A stretch of DNA of 37,968 bases from Candidatus Aenigmatarchaeota archaeon (GTDB lineage Archaea > Aenigmatarchaeota > Aenigmatarchaeia > CG10238-14): the NCBI GenBank assembly GCA_018920345.1, contig JAHLMN010000013.1:1-37968 (forward strand). The letters are read 5' to 3'. Made by a program: the position numbers and the translations under genes. The notes beneath the pieces were generated by a model, which made no database searches, had not been told where the DNA came from, and saw only the letters and a program-made list of their open reading frames with translations. Positions 29,865-37,900 of this stretch are shown piece by piece. Every line of letters starts with the position of its first letter. Positions within the stretch are counted from its first letter, which is position 1.

Positions 29865-30167
29865 ATGAGTATACCTAAATCTCTAAAAGGCGTCACTAGG
29901 TATATTTTAACATTTTATAGAACTGCTTCTAGTTATGATTGGAAGGAATTAGAAGATGCTCTAAGAAAAAGGGGTTATGAAATAGTTGTCAATCAACAAA
30001 ATGATGATGAAATAATAGCAGATGTTTATCTAAAAAATATAAATAGTCTAATTCCTTTGGTTAGCTTGTGTGAAGCAAATAATTGGGAAGTAGGATATTC
30101 AAATGAACCAAATAAAAGACTAATAACAACTTATATAAGAGGTCAAATCTCTATAATTAAAGTTTAA
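29865..30167 (+). CDS. Unrecognised 100-residue protein, first gene of the RNA-ligase cluster
   Basis: This small soluble protein alternates helix- and strand-like segments (YDWKELEDALRKRGYEIVV, DEIIADVYL, WEVGYSNEPNKRLITTYI). There is no signal, membrane segment or Cys cluster. No family is recognised. It begins 28 bases after the degraded tRNA-Arg copy, has no SD, and is followed by nested hairpins and a new promoter, so it is probably its own transcript. It is part of a same-strand group of four genes with an RNA ligase; a shared role is only inferred. Confidence 0.65.
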   Translation: MSIPKSLKGVTRYILTFYRTASSYDWKELEDALRKRGYEIVVNQQNDDEIIADVYLKNINSLIPLVSLCEANNWEVGYSNEPNKRLITTYIRGQISIIKV

Positions 30168-30190
30168 TTTTTAAACTACTTTTTAGTAGT
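30161..30190 (+). terminator. Nested palindromes after the 100-residue gene, terminator-like
   Basis: AGTTTAA-TTT-TTAAACT (30161-30177) overlaps the stop codon and is followed by ACTACT-TTTT-AGTAGT (30175-30190), a perfect six-base-pair hairpin with a T4 loop. Sharing three bases, the two could form alternative structures. T-rich sequence here fits archaeal termination. The next gene's TATA box starts five bases later. Confidence 0.45.
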
Positions 30191-30194
30191 AATA

Positions 30195-30206
30195 TTTATA
30201 TATAAA
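30195..30206 (+). promoter_or_regulatory. TATA box for leaderless gene at 30224
   Basis: TTTATATATAAA is centred about 24 bases before the ATG at 30224, the spacing expected when transcription starts at the start codon itself. It is the clearest archaeal TATA element I see in the window. Confidence 0.55.
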
Positions 30207-30223
30207 AATGATAAATATAATTT

Positions 30224-30703
30224 ATGAGCGATAGAAAAGATAAAGGAAAAATAGTAGATACCTCTCATGCTTTAAAAAAAGGTGAATTTGAAGATGGTGA
30301 TATTGCAACACCAGGTGTTTTGGATGAAATTAGAAAAAAAAATCCAGCATTATATTCGAAATTCTTTACATTATTGGCTGCTGGTGTGGTTGAACTTTTT
30401 AGCATACCTGCAACCATTGAATGGTATTTATTAAAACTTACATTAAAATCTATAGCTTTAAGAAATCATCAAAATCCAAGTGAAACTGATGTCGAAGTTT
30501 GTGCGGCTGGTGTATATACACGCAAACCTGTAGCAAGTGAAGATAGAGATATAAATTATACTCTATTTCGTTATTACCTAAGTTTGGGTTTAAGAGCTGC
30601 TGGCTCTTTTATTCAATATTATGGTTTAAATTTATTATCAGATGGTAGATTAGCTCAATATGTTCAGGCTGAATTAAATCGGCTTTCACAATATATTAAA
30701 TAG
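30224..30703 (+). CDS. Unrecognised 159-residue protein
   Basis: The charged N-terminus (MSDRKDKGKIVDTSHALKKG) is followed by a mostly helical body, with amphipathic or hydrophobic stretches at about residues 45-75 (YSKFFTLLAAGVVELFSIPATIEWYLL in parts) and 105-150. It could associate with a membrane, but a clean transmembrane helix is not evident. No family is recognised. A strong TATA box 24 bases upstream suggests a leaderless transcript that may continue into the RNA ligase gene 21 bases downstream. Confidence 0.7.
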   Translation: MSDRKDKGKIVDTSHALKKGEFEDGDIATPGVLDEIRKKNPALYSKFFTLLAAGVVELFSIPATIEWYLLKLTLKSIALRNHQNPSETDVEVCAAGVYTRKPVASEDRDINYTLFRYYLSLGLRAAGSFIQYYGLNLLSDGRLAQYVQAELNRLSQYIK

Positions 30704-30724
30704 TTAAAGTTTTAATAACGCTTT

Positions 30725-31414
30725 ATGAAATTTCCGAGAACTCCGCATGTGTATGCAGAATATTCTGGCCTTTCTTTAGATGACAAAAGATATAGCACTA
30801 GAGAATCTGAAGAAATACTTGAAGGAAAATATGTTGTTTTAACAGAAAAATTAGATGGTTCGAATGTTTCAATAGAATTTGAATCAAATGGTGAATTATC
30901 GATTAAATTCAGAGGAAACCCTGCAGCAACGGAAGAATTTAATTTGTTAAAAAATATTTGTAATTCAAAACATGAAAGATTAAAAAATATTTTAGGTCAA
31001 AATTTAATACTTTTTGGAGAATGGGTTTATTGTCTTCATACTATAAGATATAGTAGACTGCCTCATTATTTATTTATATTCGACTTGTATGATAAAAAAA
31101 GAGAAATATTTCTTCCTTATAGAAGAGTCATTGATGTCTCTAATAATTTAAGATTTCCAACCCCAAGAATTTTGTATGAAGGTATTTATCCTGGTTTTGA
31201 GTATTTAAAAAACTTGTTAGATCTAACTTCAGCTTATGGAGACGAAAAAATAGAAGGTGTTTATGGAAAAATAGAAGATGATGAAAAAGTTATTTTTAGG
31301 TTTAAATTTGTAAACCCAGAATTTAGAAAAAAAGTTGACGAGAGTATTCATTGGAAGAAAAAACAACCTGAAATACAAGGTTTAATTGTAAATATTAACG
31401 AATTATTCTTATGA
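30725..31414 (+). CDS. Minimal RNA ligase (Rnl2/DNA-ligase-superfamily nucleotidyltransferase)
   Basis: This 229-residue covalent nucleotidyltransferase is expected to join RNA ends using ATP. Motif I is KLDGSN with nucleophile Lys42, motif Ia is about residues 61-65 (KFRGN), motif III is LFGEW with Glu99, motif IV is EGVYGK with Glu177, and motif V is RFKF with Lys194. It ends soon after motif V, so it lacks the C-terminal domain of T4 Rnl2 and consists of the catalytic core alone. The stop overlaps the next gene by four bases (ATGA), so the two are translationally coupled. Polymerase-like cluster partners are absent; repair or tRNA ligation is inferred. Confidence 0.88.
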   Translation: MKFPRTPHVYAEYSGLSLDDKRYSTRESEEILEGKYVVLTEKLDGSNVSIEFESNGELSIKFRGNPAATEEFNLLKNICNSKHERLKNILGQNLILFGEWVYCLHTIRYSRLPHYLFIFDLYDKKREIFLPYRRVIDVSNNLRFPTPRILYEGIYPGFEYLKNLLDLTSAYGDEKIEGVYGKIEDDEKVIFRFKFVNPEFRKKVDESIHWKKKQPEIQGLIVNINELFL

Positions 31415-31995
31415 TATCACTAGAATACATAGAATCTCTCTATATAGCTTCTTGTCACCCCTATGAAGGTAGACCTTATGCTGATCTAGCAGAAGATTGG
31501 AAAAAAAAGATAATGAAAGGTGAAAGACAAATACCTGAAGAAGAGTTTGCTAAAGCATTTCCACATGCATATAAAATTTATAGATCAGGCAGACTTTTAC
31601 AAGATTATTTTGAATCTTTAAATGAAGGCTCGCATAATTGGCTTTTGTGGATGTTTTTAGTCAATGCTCAAAAAAGATTACCTCTTGAAGTTTTATCAAG
31701 TATATTAGTACATACAGAATATTGTTGTGTTAAAGTAGGGAGAAGAGATGATAAAATACATGTGCCTTCTTTAACAGGAGAATATGAATTTTCAAGAGAT
31801 CAATTTAATTTTTTATGTGAAGAAAGTGAATATTATTTTCTTCACGGCTTTGACGGCAAAATATATGCAATAAGACCTGCTTCGAAAGAAGATTTTGAAA
31901 GATTTGAAGAATGGTTTAACGAAAAAAGAAAATCTATTTTAAAGTCAACTTCATCATGTCCTTTGCCACAATTGTATCAGGAAATATCTTTTTAG
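31411..31995 (+). CDS. Unrecognised protein coupled to the RNA ligase
   Basis: This 194-residue soluble protein has a helical N-terminal half (YADLAEDWKKKIMKGE, EEEFAKAFPHAYKIYRSG, HNWLLWMFLVNAQKRL) and a strand-rich second half (VHTEYCCVKVGRRDDKIHV, YYFLHGFDGKIYAIRP). No family is recognised. Its ATG overlaps the ligase stop, which argues for a shared function. The last 20 or so codons (31934-31995) are read antisense through the 3' end of the RNase Z gene, so the native C-terminus may have been lost or extended by rearrangement; a natural end near residue 173 would fit the fold. Confidence 0.7.
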   Translation: MISLEYIESLYIASCHPYEGRPYADLAEDWKKKIMKGERQIPEEEFAKAFPHAYKIYRSGRLLQDYFESLNEGSHNWLLWMFLVNAQKRLPLEVLSSILVHTEYCCVKVGRRDDKIHVPSLTGEYEFSRDQFNFLCEESEYYFLHGFDGKIYAIRPASKEDFERFEEWFNEKRKSILKSTSSCPLPQLYQEISF

Positions 31996-32842
31996 CTTGC
32001 TCCTCTAGCTCAGCTGTATCAGTATATCTTCTGCTTATATGTGTTAACACAAGCCTTTTTACACCTGCTGCTTTTGCTATCTCAGCTGCTTTTTTAACAT
32101 CAGAATGATATTTGCCACCAACATCCTCTTCTAAAAAAGTACCATCGTGGATAAGCATATCAGCCTCTTTAGCAATATTGGCTATATTTTTATGCGGTTT
32201 TGTATCGCCTGTATATACTATCTTTAAGCCTCTTTTGACATAACCTACTTCTTCTATAGTTATAACCTTGTCTTTTAGTTGATATTTGCCATCCTTTTTC
32301 AGTTTTCTTAACCAAGCTCCTCTTTTCAATCCTAGCTTGTCTAGCTTTTCTTCATCAATATTCCATTTGTCTTTTTCCTTAAAACAATAGGCAACTGCTG
32401 GCACGGTGTGATAGGCAGGTGTAGCATATACTTCATAATCGTCTGTCTCATCTATTTTTTTTATAGCATTCCCTTCAAAATCAACATTTCTAGCTTCTAT
32501 AGGGAAGCGCACACCAAAATAACCTAGATCAAGAATATTTGAAACAAACTTTTCAGCTTCTGGTCCATAAATAATTAATGGTTTTTTCCTTTTCTCCAAA
32601 TTCATTGTTTGTATCATTGGTATTAATCCAGCAAAATGATCAGCATGCCAGTGAGTGATGAATATCTTGCTTATCTGCATAAAGCTTATTCCTGCTTTCA
32701 TTAACTGCTTTTGCGTGCCTTCTCCACAATCAAACAGCAAGACATCTCTTGTGTTTGTGTAATGCTCTAAGACAATAGCCGGATGGTTTCTATCTAAAGT
32801 AGGAATACCAGATACTGTGCCTAAAAAGGTTATGACTATCAT
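31934..32842 (-). CDS. rnz: Ribonuclease Z (tRNA 3'-end endonuclease)
   Basis: This 302-residue metallo-beta-lactamase-fold nuclease cuts the 3' trailer of precursor tRNAs, which matters here because none of the five tRNAs encodes CCA. Motifs are FDCGEGTQKQLM near the N-terminus, HWHADHFAGL (metal-binding motif), AYHTVPAVAYCF, YTGDTKP with its conserved Asp, and the C-terminal LTHISRRY. The length is usual for the short form. The gene stands alone on the minus strand; its 3' end overlaps the RNA-ligase-linked gene by 62 bases. Confidence 0.95.
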   Translation of the reverse strand: MIVITFLGTVSGIPTLDRNHPAIVLEHYTNTRDVLLFDCGEGTQKQLMKAGISFMQISKIFITHWHADHFAGLIPMIQTMNLEKRKKPLIIYGPEAEKFVSNILDLGYFGVRFPIEARNVDFEGNAIKKIDETDDYEVYATPAYHTVPAVAYCFKEKDKWNIDEEKLDKLGLKRGAWLRKLKKDGKYQLKDKVITIEEVGYVKRGLKIVYTGDTKPHKNIANIAKEADMLIHDGTFLEEDVGGKYHSDVKKAAEIAKAAGVKRLVLTHISRRYTDTAELEEQAKKIFPDTIVAKDMMKLTLK

Positions 32843-32917
32843 TGAAATAATTTAGTCAAGCAAAGGTTAATTATTTTCGCATAAGAAATTTAATAATTTT
32901 TAAATCAAAAAAAATAT

Positions 32918-33436
32918 ATGCCTCTAGCTGCAACACATGTGTTACTTGCAGTTATAATAGCTGATTTGCTAAGAGATTATTTTATTCATAAAAAATATTT
33001 TACAAATCATACAATATTTTTAGCCGGTATAGGTGGGTTGTTGCCTGATATAGATTTTCCTTTAAACTGGTTTTTTCAAATGCTGAATATTAAAACCACT
33101 CTTTTTAATCATGGAGGAATAACTCATACATTGTTTTTTGGTATGATATTTTTTCTGATTGGTTTTTATTTTCTAAAAAAAGACAAACATAAAATCTCGA
33201 CATATTTTTTTGCCATTTCTTTTGGTATAATTCTTCATATATTTTTAGATTTTATTTTAGGTGGTGGCGCATACGAAGGTATAATGTTTTTCTGGCCATT
33301 TTCAAATGAATCTTATAAAATTCATTTACTTTCAAAACTAAATTTATCTGATATACCTGCCGCAATAGATGCTATTATTTTGCTTGCTTGGCTCTGGCAT
33401 GAAGAAAAAAAGCATAAAATCACTGATTTCTTTTGA
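32918..33436 (+). CDS. YdjM-like membrane-bound metal-dependent hydrolase
   Basis: This 172-residue integral membrane protein has about four hydrophobic segments. Family hallmarks are AATHVLLA at the start, GGLLPDIDFP with conserved Asp at about residues 39-48, HGGITHTLFFG at about 65-75, and LHIFLDFILGG with His/Asp at about 107-117. These His/Asp positions define the LexA-binding-type/YdjM hydrolase family, whose substrate is unknown. There is no SD; it precedes the ABC transporter genes by 32 bases and may be transcribed with them. Confidence 0.88.
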   Translation: MPLAATHVLLAVIIADLLRDYFIHKKYFTNHTIFLAGIGGLLPDIDFPLNWFFQMLNIKTTLFNHGGITHTLFFGMIFFLIGFYFLKKDKHKISTYFFAISFGIILHIFLDFILGGGAYEGIMFFWPFSNESYKIHLLSKLNLSDIPAAIDAIILLAWLWHEEKKHKITDFF

Positions 33437-33468
33437 AATTTTTATTTACATAAAACAAAGATATTTTA

Positions 33469-34185
33469 ATGATTGATGTTGTTATAAGTGCAAAGAATTT
33501 GACAAAAAAATTTGGAAATTTGATTGCAGTAAATAATCTTTCACTTGAAATAAAAAAAGGTGAATTATTTGGTCTTCTAGGTCCTAATGGTTCTGGTAAA
33601 ACAACAACAATAAAAATGATGACAGGGCAACTAAAGCCGACAAGTGGAGATGTAAAAATATTAGGTATAGATGCTATATCTCAACCTATAAAAGTAAGAG
33701 AATTGGTAGGCATAATACCTGAACAAGAAAGTCCACCTAGTTTTTTAACTGCTGAAGAATATTTGCATTTTGTTGCAAAGATAAGAAAATTGGATAATAT
33801 AGAAGAGAAATGTAATTATTGGTTTGATTTTTTGGAGTTTGACGATCAAAGACAAATTTTATGCAAAGACTTGTCTAGAGGGACTAGACAAAAGCTAATG
33901 TTTGCTCAAGCTTTTTTACATGAACCAAAAATAGCATTTATAGATGAGCCTTTAATAAATCTTGATCCAATTATACAAAGAAAGGTGAAAGACTATCTTT
34001 TGGGTTATGTGAAAAAAGGTGGGACAATATTTTTTTCTACACATGTTCTTGAAATAGCAGAAGAGATATGCACAAGTATAGCTATAATTGATAAAGGAAA
34101 ATTGTTGTATCAAGGATCTTTGAAGGATTTGAAAAAGAAAAAGCAACATTTGGAAAGCTTCTTTTTAAAACTGGTGAAAGAATGA
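33469..34185 (+). CDS. ABC transporter ATP-binding protein
   Basis: The protein has 238 residues. Walker A GPNGSGKTT is at about residues 39-47, the Q-loop is in IPEQESPPS near 84, the signature is LSRGTRQK at about 139-146 (a variant of LSGGQ with Arg in the second-to-third position), Walker B AFIDEPL is near 160, and the switch His is in FFSTHVLE near 190. It resembles ABC-2-type exporters. The 3' end overlaps the permease gene by four bases, so the pair forms one transporter. The substrate is unknown. Confidence 0.94.
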   Translation: MIDVVISAKNLTKKFGNLIAVNNLSLEIKKGELFGLLGPNGSGKTTTIKMMTGQLKPTSGDVKILGIDAISQPIKVRELVGIIPEQESPPSFLTAEEYLHFVAKIRKLDNIEEKCNYWFDFLEFDDQRQILCKDLSRGTRQKLMFAQAFLHEPKIAFIDEPLINLDPIIQRKVKDYLLGYVKKGGTIFFSTHVLEIAEEICTSIAIIDKGKLLYQGSLKDLKKKKQHLESFFLKLVKE

Positions 34186-35555
34186 TTGAAGTTTTGCTTA
34201 ATATGATTAAAGAAGAATGGCGAATGCATTCAGCATTGTTTGGAAGTGTTTTGTTTGCAATATTTCCTTTAATTATTTTCATATTTTCATTCTTATTTGC
34301 TTTCTATGCTTGTAATATAATTAATGTAAATCAGTTATTGCTTGTTTTTCATTATATCTTTATTTTAATGGGATTAAGTGTAGGTGCTTTTGGAATTTTA
34401 GGAAGAGAGGTTATGAATAGAAGGTTTGGACATGCAAGTCTAATTGCTTTTTCATCAAGAACTTTACCTTTATCTGAAAAATTCATCTTCTTTAATTTTT
34501 TTGTCAAAGATTTGATTTATTATTTAGCTCTTTGGATAATACCTTTTGTAGCTGGGGTTTATACTGCTTTTTCAATAAAATCAATTAATATTAATTTTTT
34601 CGTACTCCTAACATCTATTTTCTTGTCTTTTCTCACAAGTTTATCTTTATCTTTTTTCTTATCAACAATTTATGTTCATTCAAAAAGAATGGCTATAGCA
34701 ATTGTCTTTTCAGGAGTTGCATTTTCAAAATATATTTTTCCTATTTTAAAAATGCTGCCTTCTATATCTTTTATTTTTCAACCCTCTTTAAAAAACGTGT
34801 TTTATTCTTTTTTAATATCATCTACTCTTTCTTTATTTTCTATAATTTTTCTAAAAGTAGATTATCCTGAAAGAAAAAAGAGACATAAAAATATACTAAA
34901 GCTTTTAGAGAAAATTTTAAATTTTGGGAATTATGGGTATTTTATAGCAAAAGATTTTCTTGATTTAAACAGAAGTGAAGGTGGTTTGGCCAAACTAATA
35001 TTTTCATTAATTTTACCATCGCTCTTTTTATGGTTTTTATTATCATATTTTTTAAATTTTATACCATTTTCAGATTTTCTCACAGTATTTTCTATAATGT
35101 TAGGGATAATTTCGTCATCAACTTATAATTGGATTACTGAATTTGATTTATTTTCATCTTATTCTTTTATGCCAATAAAAGTTTCAAGTATAATAAAAAG
35201 TAAAATTATAACCTATTCAATAGTCAATTCATTCTGTATTATTATTCTTTTTATCAGTGCTACTAAAATAGGATTTAACACACTTTTTCCATCATTATTA
35301 GCATTTTTTGGTGTTTCTGCATATGTTCTTGCTATAAACATTTATTTAACAGGACTTCATCCAAATATGCTTTTATATAATGGTAAAATTTTACTCCAGT
35401 TTTTATTTTCAATTACACCAATTTTAGTCTTACTTATTTTTTTATCTAAAAATAATGTATTCTATTTCTTGATTTTATTTTTATTAGCATTTTCATATTT
35501 AATAATTAGAAAGAGTCTTGAAAAATGGGATCAAAAAGATGAAATTGTTTTTTAA
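34182..35555 (+). CDS. ABC-2-type transporter permease
   Basis: This 457-residue, very hydrophobic protein has about 12 membrane segments in two similar halves: six before and six after a soluble stretch near residues 228-265 (KVDYPERKKRHKNILKLLEK). That layout fits a fused ABC-2 permease. The start overlaps the ATP-binding gene by four bases. Phe, Ile and Leu are very frequent, which partly reflects the AT-rich DNA. Its stop overlaps the convergent epimerase stop by four bases. The substrate is not predictable. Confidence 0.88.
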   Translation: MIEVLLNMIKEEWRMHSALFGSVLFAIFPLIIFIFSFLFAFYACNIINVNQLLLVFHYIFILMGLSVGAFGILGREVMNRRFGHASLIAFSSRTLPLSEKFIFFNFFVKDLIYYLALWIIPFVAGVYTAFSIKSININFFVLLTSIFLSFLTSLSLSFFLSTIYVHSKRMAIAIVFSGVAFSKYIFPILKMLPSISFIFQPSLKNVFYSFLISSTLSLFSIIFLKVDYPERKKRHKNILKLLEKILNFGNYGYFIAKDFLDLNRSEGGLAKLIFSLILPSLFLWFLLSYFLNFIPFSDFLTVFSIMLGIISSSTYNWITEFDLFSSYSFMPIKVSSIIKSKIITYSIVNSFCIIILFISATKIGFNTLFPSLLAFFGVSAYVLAINIYLTGLHPNMLLYNGKILLQFLFSITPILVLLIFLSKNNVFYFLILFLLAFSYLIIRKSLEKWDQKDEIVF

Positions 35556-36577
35556 TGTTTTTTATACCATTCTATTACTCTTTTTAAACCTTCATTTAAA
35601 TTTATCTTTGGGTTAAAACCAAGATACTTTCTTGCTCTACTTATATCGGGACATCTTCTTCTTGGATCATCTTTTATATCATAATTAGGTTTTGCATTCA
35701 ATATAATTTCAGATTTTGATTTAGTTAATTCTTTAACAAGTCTCGCCAATTCTAAAATGCTTGTTTCTTTATCATTACCTATATTAAATATATTGAAGGG
35801 TAGATCATCTTCTAACAAAAGTTTTGATAATCCTATTATCTGATCAGTTATATAACAAAAACTTCTTGTCTGTTTCCCATCACCATAAACTGTTATTGGT
35901 TGATTAAATAATGCTTGTTGAACAAATTTTATTAGTACTCTGCCATATTGTGAAGCATCTTGATCTAATCTAGGACCATATGTATTGAAGATTCTTGCAA
36001 TTCTAAATTTTATAGAAGGATATTTCTTTATAAAAGAATATATCATAGCTTCAGAAACTCTTTTCGATTCATCATACATGCTTCTCTCGCCAAAACTATT
36101 AACATAACCATAATAGTCTTCTTTTGTTGGTACTTGATCATCAGGAGGATTGCCATATACCTCACTTGTGCTAGTGAAAAGAAAGTTTGCCTTGTTTTTA
36201 ACAGCTATAGACAATGCATTTTTTGTGCCTATATAGCCTATATCTAATGTTTGCAAAGGATGTAGCTGATAAAGAGGTGGTGAAGCTATACTAGCCATAT
36301 GGATGACATAATCAACTTTTTTATTAAATTTCAAAGTACAAAAATCCTTTTTTATTAGCTTGAATCTTTTGTTTCTTTGCAGATGCTCTATGTTTTTCTT
36401 GCTTCCTGAAATAAAGTTGTCTACACATATTACTTTACCATTTAAAGAAAGTATTGTATCACAAAACCAGCTTCCAATAAAACCTGCTCCGCCTGTTATT
36501 AAAAATGTTTTATCTTCTATTTTATCTGCATATTTTTCTATTTCTTTTGTTATTTCATCTATTTCTTGAATCATCAT
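35552..36577 (-). CDS. NAD-dependent epimerase/dehydratase, UDP-glucuronate decarboxylase-like
   Basis: This 341-residue extended short-chain dehydrogenase has the NAD-binding motif TGGAGFIGS at about residues 28-36, TSTSEVYG near 135, and the active-site YxxxK in YDESKR near 165. The segments EDYYGYVNSFGERSMYDESKR, RIFNTYGPRL and YGDGKQTRSFCYITD closely follow UDP-xylose synthase-type enzymes, which turn UDP-glucuronate into UDP-xylose for glycans. A residue-level call between this and related epimerases is not certain. It is monocistronic; the transporter next door is convergent. Confidence 0.88.
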   Translation of the reverse strand: MMIQEIDEITKEIEKYADKIEDKTFLITGGAGFIGSWFCDTILSLNGKVICVDNFISGSKKNIEHLQRNKRFKLIKKDFCTLKFNKKVDYVIHMASIASPPLYQLHPLQTLDIGYIGTKNALSIAVKNKANFLFTSTSEVYGNPPDDQVPTKEDYYGYVNSFGERSMYDESKRVSEAMIYSFIKKYPSIKFRIARIFNTYGPRLDQDASQYGRVLIKFVQQALFNQPITVYGDGKQTRSFCYITDQIIGLSKLLLEDDLPFNIFNIGNDKETSILELARLVKELTKSKSEIILNAKPNYDIKDDPRRRCPDISRARKYLGFNPKINLNEGLKRVIEWYKKH

Positions 36578-36612
36578 ATAAAATATTTTATCGAAAAATC
36601 AATTATTAAATA

Positions 36613-36993
36613 ATGTTCTTTAGATTTTTGAAGATCGGTTTTTTTATAGGGGTTTTATTCAGTTCCTTTGCAATAATAATGACAAGAATATTGCAACCAA
36701 ATAGAGAGTTGCTGATATTGATTTTTTATATGATAATTCTTTCTAGTGTTACATCTAGTCTAGCAATATATTATGAGTTTTATTTTAAACCAGAAAAACA
36801 AAGAAAAAAGATAAAAAAACTGTTTAATGAAATAAATGATTTAAAAAATAAACTTGAAGAAAAATATAATTTTTATAATAATCTCCTTATTAACAAGCGT
36901 CAAACTTCGTATATGTTAGAAATTAGTTTAGAGAAAATAGAAGAAAAAATAGAAAAAATAGAAAAGGAGGTTATGGATAAGAGTAAGTACTGA
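36613..36993 (+). CDS. Two-pass membrane protein with coiled-coil tail
   Basis: The protein has 126 residues, with hydrophobic helices at about residues 5-25 and 32-54, then a charged coiled-coil (KKIKKLFNEINDLKNKLEEKY, LEISLEKIEEKIEKIEKEV). The tail is probably cytoplasmic. No family is recognised. It is divergent from the epimerase gene and overlaps the 3' end of the lamin-tail gene by 23 bases. Confidence 0.65.
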   Translation: MFFRFLKIGFFIGVLFSSFAIIMTRILQPNRELLILIFYMIILSSVTSSLAIYYEFYFKPEKQRKKIKKLFNEINDLKNKLEEKYNFYNNLLINKRQTSYMLEISLEKIEEKIEKIEKEVMDKSKY

Positions 36994-37900
36994 CTGTATT
37001 GCCAGAAGCATCTTTCAAAGTAGCCGTATCCCCAGAGTCATTCCATATTGAGCTTGCTTTCCAGCATAATGATGTTTGACTATTTGTACAAGTGCTGTAG
37101 GCAGAGCCACTATAAATTCTTACAGTTGAACCTGGATTAAGTGTAAACCCTGTTGGGAATGTATAAACATTAGTTGAAGCGTCTTGCAATGTCCAACCGC
37201 CCATTGAAACTGGTTCTTCTCCTGTATTTACTATTTCAACCCATTCTGTTGTGTAGCTTATTGAGTTTATTCTTACTGTATATGTTTGTCCATTAGCTTG
37301 ACCACCGTTATTGTTATTATTTTGAGGCATTATTTGATTGTTTAAAACACCTATTTCAGGAAGCACTGTTTGAAGTTTTATTTGCTCCATTTTGTTGACT
37401 TCATTTTCAAGCATAACTCTAGCTGTCTGCATATCTGCCTGAAGCAATTCAGGGTTAAAACCTTGGAAGGTTTCGTTTATACCGCCATTTTGTTTTACTC
37501 TAATTATGCTACCATCTGCATTGCTAAACTCTTCTATGGTTTTGTCTGGATCTTGAGTTATCTTGAGCATATATTTATGTGTTGTCAGCTGCCAAATGCT
37601 TTTATCTGAAGTGGCTATCACTTTAACTGTTGTTCCTGGGCGGCTTAGCTCTTGCACTATATTGTCTGGCGCCATCATAAAATAAAACTTGCCAAATGCT
37701 GTTTCATAGGTACGCTCGAACCGATCAAAAGATAGAGTTTTGCTGGCTCTAGCAGGTATTTTTGTTACATCTGTTTCGTTTATGCCAAGTATGGCCTTAC
37801 CTGCTGGTATGTAGTCGCTATAAGAGTTGGTTGCTAGAAAGGGTATGCTTAGCAATCCTGTTATTATAGAGCCGACTATTATTATGTCGGTTAAGTTCAT
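36971..37900 (-). CDS. Exported or membrane-anchored protein with C-terminal lamin-tail domain
   Basis: The protein has 309 residues. Residues 4-23 form a signal or anchor helix, followed by an extracytoplasmic Thr/Ser/Asn-rich region, a helix at about 150-180, an Asn/Gly linker (MPQNNNNNGGQ, about 191-201) and a lamin-tail domain from 206 to the end (EWVEIVNTGEEPVSMGGWTL, YTFPTGFTLNPGSTVRIYSG in parts). Such domains occur on archaeal and bacterial surface proteins and exported nucleases. The ATG at 37900 is chosen, but the frame stays open to the window edge, so an upstream start is possible. Low Lys content and higher G+C distinguish it from its neighbours. Confidence 0.82.
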   Translation of the reverse strand: MNLTDIIIVGSIITGLLSIPFLATNSYSDYIPAGKAILGINETDVTKIPARASKTLSFDRFERTYETAFGKFYFMMAPDNIVQELSRPGTTVKVIATSDKSIWQLTTHKYMLKITQDPDKTIEEFSNADGSIIRVKQNGGINETFQGFNPELLQADMQTARVMLENEVNKMEQIKLQTVLPEIGVLNNQIMPQNNNNNGGQANGQTYTVRINSISYTTEWVEIVNTGEEPVSMGGWTLQDASTNVYTFPTGFTLNPGSTVRIYSGSAYSTCTNSQTSLCWKASSIWNDSGDTATLKDASGNTVSTYSYP

